Positions 52,111 through 62,890 of a DNA stretch of 64,000 bases are shown here, piece by piece. The stretch lies in contig JBKAGX010000001.1 of NCBI GenBank assembly GCA_046290575.1, positions 868,001-932,000 of the forward strand. The letters run 5' to 3'. The notes below the pieces were generated by a model, which saw only the letters and a program-made list of their open reading frames with translations, made no database searches and was not told where the DNA came from. Position 1 is the first letter of the stretch. Each line of letters starts with the position of its first letter. A program made the translations under genes and the position numbers. The DNA is from JANQQJ01 sp046290575 (GTDB lineage Bacteria; Pseudomonadota; Alphaproteobacteria; SMXS01).

Positions 52111-52359
52111 CTTCATTCCGCACGGCGCATTCTAGATCGACCGTGACAGGACCACGAGCGCAGGAGACACAGTTTGTGCCACTCATGGAATTGAAATAGG
52201 AGACTTTGCCTCCTCGAGCCGTGGATTGGTGGCCGAATTGGCGTCTCCGGGGCGGGGCGCGGCGTGAGGATAGGGCCATCCGCTAACCCTTAGGAAAATG
52301 GCGCGAATTACAGACAGTGTAAGATCCGCATTGCAGTAACCAAATCCATGATGTGTGGG
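52111..52359. other. Intergenic DNA between the island and tRNA-Ser
   Basis: No convincing gene, promoter or repeat is seen in these 249 bases. The reading frames present lack ribosome sites and family-like sequence. Confidence 0.4.
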
Positions 52360-52449
52360 TGGCGGAGGGGAAGGGATTCGAACCCTCGAGGGGCTTGCGC
52401 CCCAACACGCTTTCCAGGCGTGCGCCTTAAACCGCTCGGCCACCCCTCC
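52360..52449 (-). tRNA. tRNA-Ser (anticodon GGA), CCA encoded
   Basis: On the minus strand the acceptor stem GGAGGGG pairs with CCCCTCC, followed by the discriminator G and an encoded CCA ending at 52360. The anticodon stem CACGC/GCGTG encloses CTGGAAA, giving GGA, read for UCC/UCU serine codons. A long variable arm (GGGGC GCAA GCCCC) identifies a class II tRNA, and the GGTTCGAATCC T-loop is normal. Confidence 0.97.
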
Positions 52450-52457
52450 GGGAGCGC

Positions 52458-52485
52458 ACTATAGTTAAAAGGTCCCCGCTGACAA
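52458..52485 (-). promoter_or_regulatory. Sigma-70-type promoter of tRNA-Ser
   Basis: On the minus strand TTGTCA (52485-52480) and TATAGT (52463-52458) are separated by 16 bases. Transcription would start around 52451, at the first base of the tRNA or just before it. Confidence 0.7.
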
Positions 52486-52516
52486 GTCGCTGTGCGCGTT
52501 TTGGTGCGCTGGGTTG

Positions 52517-54181
52517 CTACCGCATTTTCAGCTTGCGCAAAACCCGTCCGGCAAAGCGGCGGGCACGGGCTTTTTGCCGCAGCGCCTTGCGGATCAAGGG
52601 CGGTTTGTCCTGCATGAAGGCGGTGTTGCGGTGCAGCTCGAACACCAGATAGCGCGCGGGTGCCGCGCCAGGATTGCGGATGGCGTGCGGCTGGCCACCG
52701 GACAATAAAATCAGGCCATAGGGCGCCACGGTGTTGCCCATCATCTCGATCTCGCCCTCCAGCACGACAATCGCCATATCATAGGCGTCTATATGCGGCT
52801 CATACCCGCCGCGCGGCGCCATTTCGCTGAGGTGAACATGCAGCTTGCTGAGAATGCCTGTGGGCTCGTCCAGCAGGGTGCGCACCGCCAGCCCATCTGA
52901 CAGCGCGCGCGGTGGATTTGCCTCTGCGTCGATAGTCTGGGTTTCCAGCGGCCATCTTGCGCCAGAGGCACTGCCGGCCCAGCGCAGCATCATATAGGTC
53001 ACGGGCCGGTCGCCCGGGTTGCGGATCGTGTGATGCTGTCCAGCCGGGTAGTAGGAGAACTGGTGTTTTTTCAGTCGTTCCACGCGGGGCGAGGGGTCTT
53101 CGGGCGAGGTGGCGATCACGATGTCTGCTTCGCCTTCGAGGACAATCAGGATTTCCTCGTCCGCATGCGCGTGCGGCGGGTGGGGACACTGGCCGGGGCT
53201 GAGCACCGACACATGACAGCCCAGCAAATCCAGGCTGGCGGTTTCGCCATGAAACGCGTGATAGGGTTTCCAACCCTGCCCAGGGTCTTCGGCCAGGGGC
53301 AGATCATACGGGTGGATCACGGTGGAGAGCGCATCAAGCTCGCGGTCTACCGGGTCCGGGGCCGGGACGATCCGGTTGTTCACGCCGGTGCTCCTTCCAC
53401 TCACAAGAATTGATGGCGGCAACGGCGCCTGGCGCATCTGGAATGGCCATTCAAGGTGATCCAGATCAGGAATACGTATCGCAACCTCTGCCGGCGCATA
53501 TTGCAACAGCAGCGCGTGGCGCCAGCGGGTCCGCAGGCTATTGCGGGACCGGTGCCAAAGGCGCCCGTCAAAGAACAACGCCTCACCGTCGGCGATTTCG
53601 GGTGTCAGCATCTCAGGGTTTTGATCCAGGTCCTGGGCGAACCTGCGAATGTTGACATCACTCACGTCGTCATAGGCAATCCCGGCATCCGCCGCGCATT
53701 GCTGCAGCAGCCTTTCATAGCGGTGAGAGCCCGGAATGACCGTCAGGCCGGTATCCGGGCCGGCATTTTTCAGCCCGATCCACACAGAGATCGTCGGGCC
53801 ATTGGCCGTGGCACTTTCAATATCGACATGCCAAGGGTGGCCTTTGTTGGGGGGCAGGGTCACCCCGTGTGCACCCCAGAGAATAATATCGTCGCCCAGC
53901 ATCGGTTTAAGCCGGTCGACAATGGCCGAATCGCGCGCGATCCGGGCGATGGCGGGGTCGATCACGGCGCGGGCCTTGTGCCACTCGGGCGGGTGGATAT
54001 GACGCACTTTGTGTAAATGATCGCCGAGCCAGTGTGCCTGTCGTTTGGACAGAAGCCTGACTGGGCCAGCAAAGCCGTCTTTTGCGACCCCCGCGGCCAG
54101 AATCGACACAGCTTCAGCCGCTGCCTCTGCAGCTGGATCCTTTACCTTGGCCTGTTTCAGGTCTGGCGTGGCGAGGTTCAC
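52517..54181 (-). CDS. Phytanoyl-CoA dioxygenase-like domain fused to two cupin domains
   Basis: The first half (about 1-250) is a PhyH-type Fe(II)/2-oxoglutarate oxygenase: His118 and Asp120 in HPWHVD and His210 in RLWHRSRN form the metal triad, with a following Arg for 2-oxoglutarate; VIPGSHRYE is a family stretch. The second half has two cupins: one with PHPPHAHADEEILIVLEGEADIVI and PAGQHHTIRNPGD, the other with YEPHIDAYDMAIVVLEGEIEMMG and QPHAIRNPG. A basic tail ends the 554-residue chain. The substrate is unknown; small-molecule hydroxylation with a cupin sensor or second enzyme activity is possible. It lies alone between tRNA-Ser and the TPR gene. Such a triple fusion is uncommon in my experience. 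Confidence 0.88.
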   Translation of the reverse strand: MNLATPDLKQAKVKDPAAEAAAEAVSILAAGVAKDGFAGPVRLLSKRQAHWLGDHLHKVRHIHPPEWHKARAVIDPAIARIARDSAIVDRLKPMLGDDIILWGAHGVTLPPNKGHPWHVDIESATANGPTISVWIGLKNAGPDTGLTVIPGSHRYERLLQQCAADAGIAYDDVSDVNIRRFAQDLDQNPEMLTPEIADGEALFFDGRLWHRSRNSLRTRWRHALLLQYAPAEVAIRIPDLDHLEWPFQMRQAPLPPSILVSGRSTGVNNRIVPAPDPVDRELDALSTVIHPYDLPLAEDPGQGWKPYHAFHGETASLDLLGCHVSVLSPGQCPHPPHAHADEEILIVLEGEADIVIATSPEDPSPRVERLKKHQFSYYPAGQHHTIRNPGDRPVTYMMLRWAGSASGARWPLETQTIDAEANPPRALSDGLAVRTLLDEPTGILSKLHVHLSEMAPRGGYEPHIDAYDMAIVVLEGEIEMMGNTVAPYGLILLSGGQPHAIRNPGAAPARYLVFELHRNTAFMQDKPPLIRKALRQKARARRFAGRVLRKLKMR

Positions 54182-54279
54182 TGATCAACAATCCCAAGGT
54201 CTCTAAGACAGGATCAAGACCATAGAGTTTAACATCGTGGGAGCATAGCCGTGCGGAATTCGTCCGCTATTGCGAAGGT

Positions 54280-56391
54280 TCAGGTGCCGCCTTCGGCCGC
54301 GCGATAAGGCCGCCTGGCCCGATACAATTCCAGGTGGGCCTCGACCTCTTTCAGCAGGTCGCCCTCGCCCGCTGCAAGAAAGGCGTCTCTTGCGATTTCG
54401 GTGTTTTCAATCGCCTTGTCGAAATCGCCGAGTTCGGCATAGGCCGCGCCCAGCGTATCGAAATAGGCAGCATAGTTCTGAATCGCGACCGCCTGCTGTG
54501 CGTTCGCCAGCGCGCTTTCCCCATCGCGCACCGTGGGATCGGGCGCACAGCACTGGATATAGGCCAGATTGTTGAAGGCCGCGTCGTGCCAGGGCGCGAC
54601 GGCGACAAGCTGTTTCAGCGTGTCGGCTGCGGCCGACCACGCCCCCTTGTTCAATTCCAGAACGGAAAGACTAAAGAGCGTCTGCGCATTACTGGGACTG
54701 ATCGCCAGGGCGCGGTGATAATCGTTGAGGGCGTTCTCATTGTCCTTGAACCCGTGCTGATAAACGTCACCGCGAACGCGAAGGGCGCGCACTCTTTCCG
54801 GCGCGGATTCGAGAACGTTGTTGAGGATGGAGAGCGCACGGTCATTTTCGCCCTTCAGGAACAGTGCCAGCGCACGTTCTGTCTCGGCGAAGGGGCCCCG
54901 GGCGAATGATCCCTCCGCGCGGTCGAGGTCGGCAAGCGCCTCGTCGGGCATGCCAAGCTCATTAAGGGTAAAGGCCCGGTAGACGTAGTTGTCCCCGTTT
55001 CCCGGATCGTGTTTGATGGCCTCATTGAGATCAGCGTTTGCGAGATCGTAGGCGGCATCATCCACATGGATGAAGGCGCGCTCGACATAGGCGGCTGCGA
55101 ACCCTGGGTTCAGTTCGATGACCTTGGAATAGTCTCCAAAGGCGAAATCAACTTGTCCCTGTGCCGCGTAGGCCTTGCCACGTTCGAAATAGGCATCAGC
55201 GTATTGCGGGTATAGTTCGATCGCCTTGGCATAGTCGTCAATGGCTGCGTCTAACTGTCCAAGCTGTGAGTAGGAATTACCGCGTTCATAGTAGGCGGCA
55301 GGGATATCTGCGGCCAATTCGATCACACGGTCGAAGTCGATCACAGCGCGCTCATGGTCACCAGTGAGTCTGAAAAAAAGGCCGCGGGCCAAGACCGGAC
55401 CAGCCTCTTGCGGGGCCAGTTCCATGGACCGCTCAACGTCCGTAAATGCGGCATCAGAATCGCCCAGATCAAAATTGACCCTTGCCCGTTGCTCGAAGGC
55501 CAGCCACGACTCTCCGTCAAGTGAGATTGCGGTGGAAAAGTCACTACGGGCCGCCTCCAGCTGCCTGAGCCCTACATAGGCGCGCCCCCGGTCTGTCCAA
55601 ACGAAAGAGACGTCACCCTGCGCATCTATTGACTTTGAATAAGCGTTCACAGCCTGATCGTAGCGCCCGAGTGCTGTCAGTGCTTTGCCCTTCACCCACC
55701 ATGCAAAGGCGTTGCGAGGCTGTTGGGCGGTTGCATGGTTAAGGTCTTGAAGCGCTTCCTCATGCCTGCCGAGGTCGAACAGAAGCACCCCTCGGTCGAA
55801 GTAAGTTTCGACTATGTCGGGTCTTCGGGCGATGGCTCGGTTAAAGTCGGCAAGCGCATCGTCATATCGTTGCAGATCGGCATAGGCGGGCGCTCTGGCG
55901 GCATAGATGACTCCGGCATATTTCGGCCCGAGGCGCAGTGCCTCGTCGAGATCGGCAAGCGCCTGCTCGGGTCTGCCGGTTTTCTCATAAGCCTTCCCGC
56001 GCGCGTGAAGGAGAAGGGCGCGGTCCAGCCCCTTTTTGGTGCCGCGCTCAATCGCTTCGGTCAACATCGGGATAGCGTCCTGGTATCGGCCTTCCTTGAC
56101 GGCCAGCGCGCCCTCCAAGCCCGCCTGGTTGCTTCTCGCGACCTCAAGATCCTTTTCCATCTGAGCAGCGCGGCGCCTCATCTCCGCTTCGAAAACGTCC
56201 TGCTGCTCTTGTGACAGGCTGTCGAACCATGCATTGGCCTCGTCCTTTGGCATGGTGCGGAATTTTTCTGAGATTTCTTCGTAGGTGAGCAGCCGATCTT
56301 GCGCGGCGGCAGAAAACCCGGGCGGCAAGCCGAGGTTGAAAATGATCAGCAGAGTACAGATCGCAAAATATCGCACAGAGATACTCCTCAT
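54280..56391 (-). CDS. Exported tetratricopeptide-repeat protein
   Basis: A 703-residue protein with a Sec signal peptide (YFAICTLLIIFNLGLPPGFSAAAQ) and, after a short Glu/Arg-rich helix, at least fifteen TPR units from about residue 95 to the end. Units such as AYYERGNSYSQLGQLDAAIDDYAKAIELYP match the TPR consensus closely. TPR superhelices mediate protein-protein contacts, so a scaffolding role in the periplasm is likely; no enzyme domain is present. The gene stands alone, 83 bp upstream of the end of lepA on the same strand, and no specific partner can be named. Confidence 0.9.
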   Translation of the reverse strand: MRSISVRYFAICTLLIIFNLGLPPGFSAAAQDRLLTYEEISEKFRTMPKDEANAWFDSLSQEQQDVFEAEMRRRAAQMEKDLEVARSNQAGLEGALAVKEGRYQDAIPMLTEAIERGTKKGLDRALLLHARGKAYEKTGRPEQALADLDEALRLGPKYAGVIYAARAPAYADLQRYDDALADFNRAIARRPDIVETYFDRGVLLFDLGRHEEALQDLNHATAQQPRNAFAWWVKGKALTALGRYDQAVNAYSKSIDAQGDVSFVWTDRGRAYVGLRQLEAARSDFSTAISLDGESWLAFEQRARVNFDLGDSDAAFTDVERSMELAPQEAGPVLARGLFFRLTGDHERAVIDFDRVIELAADIPAAYYERGNSYSQLGQLDAAIDDYAKAIELYPQYADAYFERGKAYAAQGQVDFAFGDYSKVIELNPGFAAAYVERAFIHVDDAAYDLANADLNEAIKHDPGNGDNYVYRAFTLNELGMPDEALADLDRAEGSFARGPFAETERALALFLKGENDRALSILNNVLESAPERVRALRVRGDVYQHGFKDNENALNDYHRALAISPSNAQTLFSLSVLELNKGAWSAAADTLKQLVAVAPWHDAAFNNLAYIQCCAPDPTVRDGESALANAQQAVAIQNYAAYFDTLGAAYAELGDFDKAIENTEIARDAFLAAGEGDLLKEVEAHLELYRARRPYRAAEGGT

Positions 56392-56474
56392 ATTAGAGGG
56401 TCAAACTGTGTTGGCGTCGCGACCTAAAGTATGGACGGCTAGGGGCATGTTGTCACCCTTGGGCGGATGAGTGC

Positions 56475-58273
<1,799 letters not shown>

Positions 58274-58327
58274 TGCGGCGGGTTTTACCCTGCCGTGCGA
58301 GCGGTGCCAAGCATTGGCGCGAAGATA

Positions 58328-58534
58328 TTACTCGCTCTCAGCCCACTCGATGAATCGGTCCCAGGAAACCGGTATTCCATTTTGCTTTTTAGTTTTTCCT
58401 TGGCACCAAATTAATCCAGTCTTGGTCAAATAGCAGTCTCCACGAAAAGTGCCATCAGGGTCGCGAATTTCAAACTCGATTCCCTTGTTTCGCACTTCCA
58501 TGTCCACGCCAAAATCTTTGATCGTTACCTGCAT
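58328..58534 (-). CDS. Small conserved-looking hypothetical protein (68 residues)
   Basis: I do not recognise the family. The start at 58534 (MQVTIKDFGVDMEVRNKGIEF) has a strong GGAGG ribosome site seven bases upstream, which argues for a real gene; the frame continues 12 codons further to 58570 without such a site. The sequence alternates charged and hydrophobic residues, suggesting a small beta-rich cytoplasmic protein, with two cysteines and a W-rich end (SWDRFIEWAESE). It lies between lepA and pheT on the same strand. Two direct AACTATAG repeats at 58558 and 58580 lie just upstream. Confidence 0.75.
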   Translation of the reverse strand: MQVTIKDFGVDMEVRNKGIEFEIRDPDGTFRGDCYLTKTGLIWCQGKTKKQNGIPVSWDRFIEWAESE

Positions 58535-58557
58535 GTATCCTCCATCGATTGGGCGAC

Positions 58558-58587
58558 AACTATAGAGCAATCAATGAATAACTATAG
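58558..58587 (-). promoter_or_regulatory. Paired AACTATAG direct repeats upstream of the small gene
   Basis: AACTATAG occurs at 58558-58565 and 58580-58587, 22 bp apart (about two helical turns). On the minus strand each contains a TATAGT -10-like hexamer. They may be alternative promoters or an operator pair; no matching -35 is clear. Confidence 0.3.
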
Positions 58588-58625
58588 ATTGAAATCAACA
58601 GAATGAGTCGATAGTTGGGGCGAAC

Positions 58626-61028
58626 TTATCCCCTCAGCGTACCACCGGTGGCCTTCGATACAGCCGTGACAACCTTGTTAGCAACCGCGTCGATTTCTTC
58701 GTCGGTCAGGGTCTTTTCGGCCGGCTGCAGGCGTACGCAGATCGCCAATGACTTCTTGCCGTCGCCCAGGCCTTCACCTTCATAGAGATCGAACAGCGAA
58801 ACATCCTCGATCAACGCCTTGTCAGCGCTGCGGGCGGCTGCCAGCAAATCTTGCGCTGCAATCTCCTGGTCCACGACAAAGGCAAAATCGCGCTCGACGG
58901 CGGGCAGATCGGACGCGTTGAGCGCCGGCCGCGACGTGCGCTTGCGCGCGCGGGCCGGAACATTGTCGAGGTAGATTTCGAAGGCCCCGGCGTGACCACG
59001 CACATCCATCTCCCGCATGATGCGCGGGTGTACCTCACCAAAATGCGCAAGGACGGTTTTTGGCCCCAGCATCAGTGCGCCGCTGCGGCCGGGGTGATAC
59101 CAGCCCGGCGCCTCGGTGGACACGCGCAGATTGGCGACAGGTGCTCCAACAGCTTCCAGCGCTGTCAGCGCATCAGCCTTGGCGTCCAGCGCGAGTTGCG
59201 GAACGGGCGCATCCTGCCAATGGCGCCGGTGGTGCAACAACGCACGGACTCCCGCGGCAACAGTCGATTGGTCTTCCGGCATATCGCCAGCGAATTGCGG
59301 GCCGACCTCGAACAGTTCAGCCGCGTCGAATCCCCTGTCCATATTTCGTCCGGCGGCTTCCAGCAGGCCGGGCAGCATGCTGGGGCGCATGGCATCCAGC
59401 TCGCTGCTGATCGGGTTGTCCAGCACCGTGGCCGCGTCACCGCCGCCGAACAGGGCTGCGTAGGCTGACGATACGAATGACCAGGTAATCGCCTCGTTCA
59501 GCCCGCGGCTGGCCAGTAGCCTGCGAACCGTGCGCACCCGGCGCTGCGACAGGTCGAGTGCCGGGACGGGGACATCCGTCAGGTCGGGCAGCGGCACCGA
59601 TGGAATGGCGTTATAGCCATAGACCCGGGTGACTTCCTCAACCAGATCGGCCTCGCCCTCAATATCGACGCGCCAGCTTGGCACCTGCACCTGGATCACG
59701 CCGCCGACTTCCTCTGCGGCAAAGCCCAGGCTTTCCAGAATTCGGATCGACTCAGCCGCCGACACGTCGATCCCCGCCAGCGCCGATACGCGCGTGGGGC
59801 GCAGATCGATGGTGTGCCCCCAGTCGGGCACGGCCCCGGCGACGACGATTTCGCTGACCTCGCCGCCGCAGATATCGAGAATAAGCTGCGTCGCTGCTTC
59901 TGCGCCGCCGACCACATAGGCGGAATCCACGCCGCGCTCGAACCGATAGCGCGCGTCGCTGTCGATATTGAGCGTCCGGCCGGTATAGGCCGTGCGCAGC
60001 GGATCGAACAGCGCCGATTCCAGCACCACATTGGTGGTTTCTTCTGTGCAGCCGGTGCTCATGCCGCCCATCACGCCGCCCAGCGCGATCGGCCCGCTGT
60101 CATCGGCGATGACACATTCTTCGCCGGCCAGGGTGTAGTCTTTTTCATCCAGCGCCAGCATGGTTTCGCCGGTTTTCGCGATGCGGACGTGAATGTCGCC
60201 GGCCAGTTTGTCGGCATCATAGACATGCAGCGGTCGTGCCCGATCATAGGACAGATAGTTGGTGACATCGACCAGTGCTGAAATCGGCCGCAGGCCGATG
60301 GCGGTCAGCCGCCGCTGCATCCAGTCCGGGCTGGGACCGTTCCTGACGCCCCTGATGTAGCGTCCGGTAAAAACCGGGCAGGCGGGGGCCTCAACGTCGT
60401 CCAGCTTCAACTGAATGCTGACCGGACTGGCGAAGGTGCCAGGCACTGTCCCGTACGGATCGGGTTTCAGCGTACCAAGACCGGCCGCTGCCAAATCCCG
60501 CGCGATGCCCCGAACACCCAGGCAGTCCTGCCGGTTGGGCGTGATCGCAATTTCGATCATCGGGTCATCCAGACCCAAGATCCGCGCGAAGGGCACGCCC
60601 AGTTCGGCATCATCCGGCATCTCGATAATGCCTTCATGCGCGTCGGACAGACCCATTTCGCGCTCGGAGACCAGCATGCCGTTGGACTCGACGCCACGAA
60701 TTTTGGTCGGCTTCAGCAGCATGCCATTGCCGGGCACGGTCAGCCCGCTGCGCGCGAAGACGCCCTTCATGCCGGTGCGCGCATTGGGCGCGCCGCAGAC
60801 AACCTGTTCGATGCCGTTTCCGGTATCGACCTGGCAAACCTGAAGCTTGTCCGCATCAGGATGCTTTTCAGCCTTCACGACCGAAGCGACGGTGAACGGT
60901 GCCAGGCTCGCGCCCTGATCGACGACCTCTTCAACTTCCAGGCCCAGCGCGGTGAGCGTGTCGGTGATGGTTTCGAGGTCCGCCTCGGTCTCAAGGTGGT
61001 CCTTCAGCCATGACAGGGTGAACTTCAT
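58626..61028 (-). CDS. pheT: Phenylalanyl-tRNA synthetase beta subunit
   Basis: PheT is the large subunit of the alpha2-beta2 enzyme that charges tRNA-Phe and edits mischarged Tyr. The start at 61028 gives the canonical MKFTLSWLKDHLET and overlaps the pheS stop as ATGA. Domains follow in the usual order: tRNA-binding OB-fold (FTVASVVKAEKHPDADKLQVC), B3/B4 editing region (RGVRNGPSPDWMQRRL, VDVTNYLSYDRARPLHVYD), B5, and the anticodon-binding ferredoxin-like FDX-ACB domain at the C-terminus. About 800 residues is normal for alphaproteobacteria. Confidence 0.97.
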   Translation of the reverse strand: MKFTLSWLKDHLETEADLETITDTLTALGLEVEEVVDQGASLAPFTVASVVKAEKHPDADKLQVCQVDTGNGIEQVVCGAPNARTGMKGVFARSGLTVPGNGMLLKPTKIRGVESNGMLVSEREMGLSDAHEGIIEMPDDAELGVPFARILGLDDPMIEIAITPNRQDCLGVRGIARDLAAAGLGTLKPDPYGTVPGTFASPVSIQLKLDDVEAPACPVFTGRYIRGVRNGPSPDWMQRRLTAIGLRPISALVDVTNYLSYDRARPLHVYDADKLAGDIHVRIAKTGETMLALDEKDYTLAGEECVIADDSGPIALGGVMGGMSTGCTEETTNVVLESALFDPLRTAYTGRTLNIDSDARYRFERGVDSAYVVGGAEAATQLILDICGGEVSEIVVAGAVPDWGHTIDLRPTRVSALAGIDVSAAESIRILESLGFAAEEVGGVIQVQVPSWRVDIEGEADLVEEVTRVYGYNAIPSVPLPDLTDVPVPALDLSQRRVRTVRRLLASRGLNEAITWSFVSSAYAALFGGGDAATVLDNPISSELDAMRPSMLPGLLEAAGRNMDRGFDAAELFEVGPQFAGDMPEDQSTVAAGVRALLHHRRHWQDAPVPQLALDAKADALTALEAVGAPVANLRVSTEAPGWYHPGRSGALMLGPKTVLAHFGEVHPRIMREMDVRGHAGAFEIYLDNVPARARKRTSRPALNASDLPAVERDFAFVVDQEIAAQDLLAAARSADKALIEDVSLFDLYEGEGLGDGKKSLAICVRLQPAEKTLTDEEIDAVANKVVTAVSKATGGTLRG

Positions 61029-62101
61029 CGGCTGATCCCCTGTCCCAGTGTCGGCAGATCCAGCGCGGCGAACCCATAGTGCCGCAGCCAACGTAGGTCG
61101 CTGTCGAAGAAGGCACGCAGATCAGGCGCGCCATATTTCAGCATGGCAATCCGGTCGAGGCCCATGCCCAGCGCAAAACCCTGATACTTGGTGGGGTCGA
61201 TGCCGCCATGTTCCAGCACCTTGGGGTGCACCATGCCGCAGCCCATGATCTCCAGCCAGTCGTCGCCTTCACCGATGCGCACTTCGCCGCCTTCACGGGA
61301 ACAGCCGATGTCGACCTCCGCTGATGGTTCGGTGAACGGGAAATAGCTGGGCCGGAAGCGCATCTTGACTTCATCGACCTCGAAGAACGCCCGGCAGAAC
61401 GCCTCAATGCAGCCTTTCAGATGGCCCATATGGGTGGATTCATCGACGACCAGCGCTTCGACCTGATGGAACATCGGCGTGTGGGTCTGGTCGGAATCGC
61501 AGCGATAGGTCCGCCCCGGCGCAATAATCCTCAACGGCGGTTCGGATTTGAGCATGGTCCTGATCTGCACCGGGCTGGTATGGGTGCGCAGCACCTTCCT
61601 TGTGCCGTCAGGCCGCTCCGGCAGATAGAACGTATCGTGCATCTGGCGGGCAGGGTGTTCCGGCGGGATGTTGAGCGCGGTGAAATTATAGAAATCTTCT
61701 TCGATATCCGGGCCTTCGGCGACCTGAAATCCCATCGCGGCGAAGATTTCGGTGATCTCGTCGATCACCTGGCTGACCGGGTGGATGCTGCCCCGCGCCT
61801 CTGGCGCGACGGGCAACGTCACATCCAGGGTCTCTTCAGCCAGGCGCGCATCAAGCGCAGCATCTTCGAGTTGGACCTTGGCTGCACGAATGGCTGTATC
61901 GATGTCGTTCTTTAGACCGTTAAGGGCGGGACCCGCTGTCTTGCGTTCTTCCGGGCTCATCTGCCCCAGGCCGCGCATCAGCATGCTGACTGAACCCTTC
62001 TTGCCCAGCGCCGCCACCCGGATGGATTCGAGGGCCGCTTCGTCAGCGGCGCCTGCAATCTGTTGCAGCAAATCGTCTCGAAGTGCGTCTATGTCCTGCA
62101 T
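61025..62101 (-). CDS. pheS: Phenylalanyl-tRNA synthetase alpha subunit
   Basis: PheS carries the class II catalytic core. Motif 2 region TYRCDSDQTHTPMFHQVEALVVDE and motif 3 GFALGMGLDRIAMLKYG are evident, preceded by an N-terminal coiled coil (residues 1-85) that grips tRNA. The 358-residue length is standard. A strong terminator-like hairpin lies about 20 nt upstream of its ATG, suggesting that read-through from rpmI-rplT controls pheST. The operon order rpmI-rplT-pheS-pheT is conserved across bacteria. Confidence 0.97.
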   Translation of the reverse strand: MQDIDALRDDLLQQIAGAADEAALESIRVAALGKKGSVSMLMRGLGQMSPEERKTAGPALNGLKNDIDTAIRAAKVQLEDAALDARLAEETLDVTLPVAPEARGSIHPVSQVIDEITEIFAAMGFQVAEGPDIEEDFYNFTALNIPPEHPARQMHDTFYLPERPDGTRKVLRTHTSPVQIRTMLKSEPPLRIIAPGRTYRCDSDQTHTPMFHQVEALVVDESTHMGHLKGCIEAFCRAFFEVDEVKMRFRPSYFPFTEPSAEVDIGCSREGGEVRIGEGDDWLEIMGCGMVHPKVLEHGGIDPTKYQGFALGMGLDRIAMLKYGAPDLRAFFDSDLRWLRHYGFAALDLPTLGQGISR

Positions 62102-62113
62102 CTACCGTTCCTT

Positions 62114-62139
62114 AAGAAAAAGGGGGCCAGAAGCCCCCT
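62114..62139 (-). terminator. Terminator/attenuator between rplT and pheS
   Basis: On the minus strand AGGGGGC-TTCTG-GCCCCCT (62139-62121) is followed by a run of T (62120-62116), a textbook intrinsic terminator. It lies just before the pheS ATG. A tiny frame MYSG ends at the stem, but it has no Phe codons, so a pheM-type attenuation mechanism is not supported. Confidence 0.85.
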
Positions 62140-62175
62140 TATCCCGAATACATCGATTCAAACCGGAAGCTCTGC

Positions 62176-62541
62176 TTAGCCGGCCTTCCCGAGCGCGTCC
62201 TGCGCCTGACCGGCGAGGGTCTTGAAGACCTCGGGCTCGCGAACGGCGATATCGGCGAGAACTTTACGGTCGAGCTCGATACCACTGATCTTGAGCCCGT
62301 TCATAAATCGCGAATAGGTCAGGCCGTGCTCGCGCGCGGCGGCATTGATCCGCTGGATCCAGAGCGCACGGAAATTGCGCTTCTTGGCGCGGCGGTCGCG
62401 GTAGGCGTACTGACCGGCCTTCTCCACCGCCTGATTGGCGGCGCGGAATGTGTTTTTGCGGCGGCCATAATAGCCTTTGGCGGCTTTGATGACCTTCTTG
62501 TGGCGAGCGTGGGTGGTAACCCCGCGTTTGACGCGTGACAT
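62176..62541 (-). CDS. rplT: 50S ribosomal protein L20
   Basis: L20 binds 23S rRNA early in assembly and, in E. coli, represses its own operon. The 121-residue sequence is unmistakable: MSRVKRGVTTHARHKKVIKAAKGY, the RDRRAKKRNFRALWIQRINAA core and SYSRFMNGLKISGIELDRKVLADIA-like end. It follows rpmI by 12 bp, with a clear start at 62541. Confidence 0.98.
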   Translation of the reverse strand: MSRVKRGVTTHARHKKVIKAAKGYYGRRKNTFRAANQAVEKAGQYAYRDRRAKKRNFRALWIQRINAAAREHGLTYSRFMNGLKISGIELDRKVLADIAVREPEVFKTLAGQAQDALGKAG

Positions 62542-62553
62542 GCTATGCGCTCC

Positions 62554-62751
62554 TTAACCGTAGGGAAGGAATTTTTTGACGATCCGGGCATCGGCATCTG
62601 ACAGAATCGTCGTGCCGCGCTTGTTACGGATCTGTTTGTTGCTGCGCTTGATCATGCCGTGGCGTTTGCCGGCCTGGCCCGCCCGGACCTTGCCGCTGGC
62701 GGTTAAGCTGAATCGCTTCTTCGCGCCCGACTTGGACTTCATCTTGGGCAT
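62554..62751 (-). CDS. rpmI: 50S ribosomal protein L35
   Basis: L35 is a small basic protein of the large subunit. The start at 62751 gives MPKMKSKSGAKKRFSLTASG, the family N-terminus, behind an AAAGGA site; the longer frame from 62829 adds unrelated residues. The protein has 65 residues and ends TILSDADARIVKKFLPYG, as expected. infC, often the preceding gene in this operon, is absent here, so rpmI is the first gene of the transcript. Confidence 0.97.
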   Translation of the reverse strand: MPKMKSKSGAKKRFSLTASGKVRAGQAGKRHGMIKRSNKQIRNKRGTTILSDADARIVKKFLPYG

Positions 62752-62840
62752 TTTGCTTTCCTTTGTCTTAAATGTTGTCTTGAAGCATTTGGCGAGCAGC
62801 CACGGCATGCCCTTTTCCGGCCGGGCCACTCAGGCGGCGG

Positions 62841-62869
62841 GTTATAGCGCCCGCATGCGACGGATGCAA
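62841..62869 (-). promoter_or_regulatory. Sigma-70-type promoter of rpmI-rplT(-pheST)
   Basis: On the minus strand TTGCAT (62869-62864) and TATAAC (62846-62841) are separated by 17 bases, an excellent match. Transcription would start near 62834, leaving a leader of about 83 nt before rpmI, long enough for autoregulation by L20, although no known L20 site structure was identified. Confidence 0.75.
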
Positions 62870-62890
62870 GATGGCAAAACGTTGGGTAAG

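Noticed and set aside
52360..52449. tRNA-Ser as an attachment site for the RTX island
   Set aside because: No integrase is present and I found no copy of the tRNA 3' end at the other border; the IS copies explain the boundaries better.
62140..62175. pheM-type leader peptide before pheS
   Set aside because: The only small frame (MYSG) has no phenylalanine codons.
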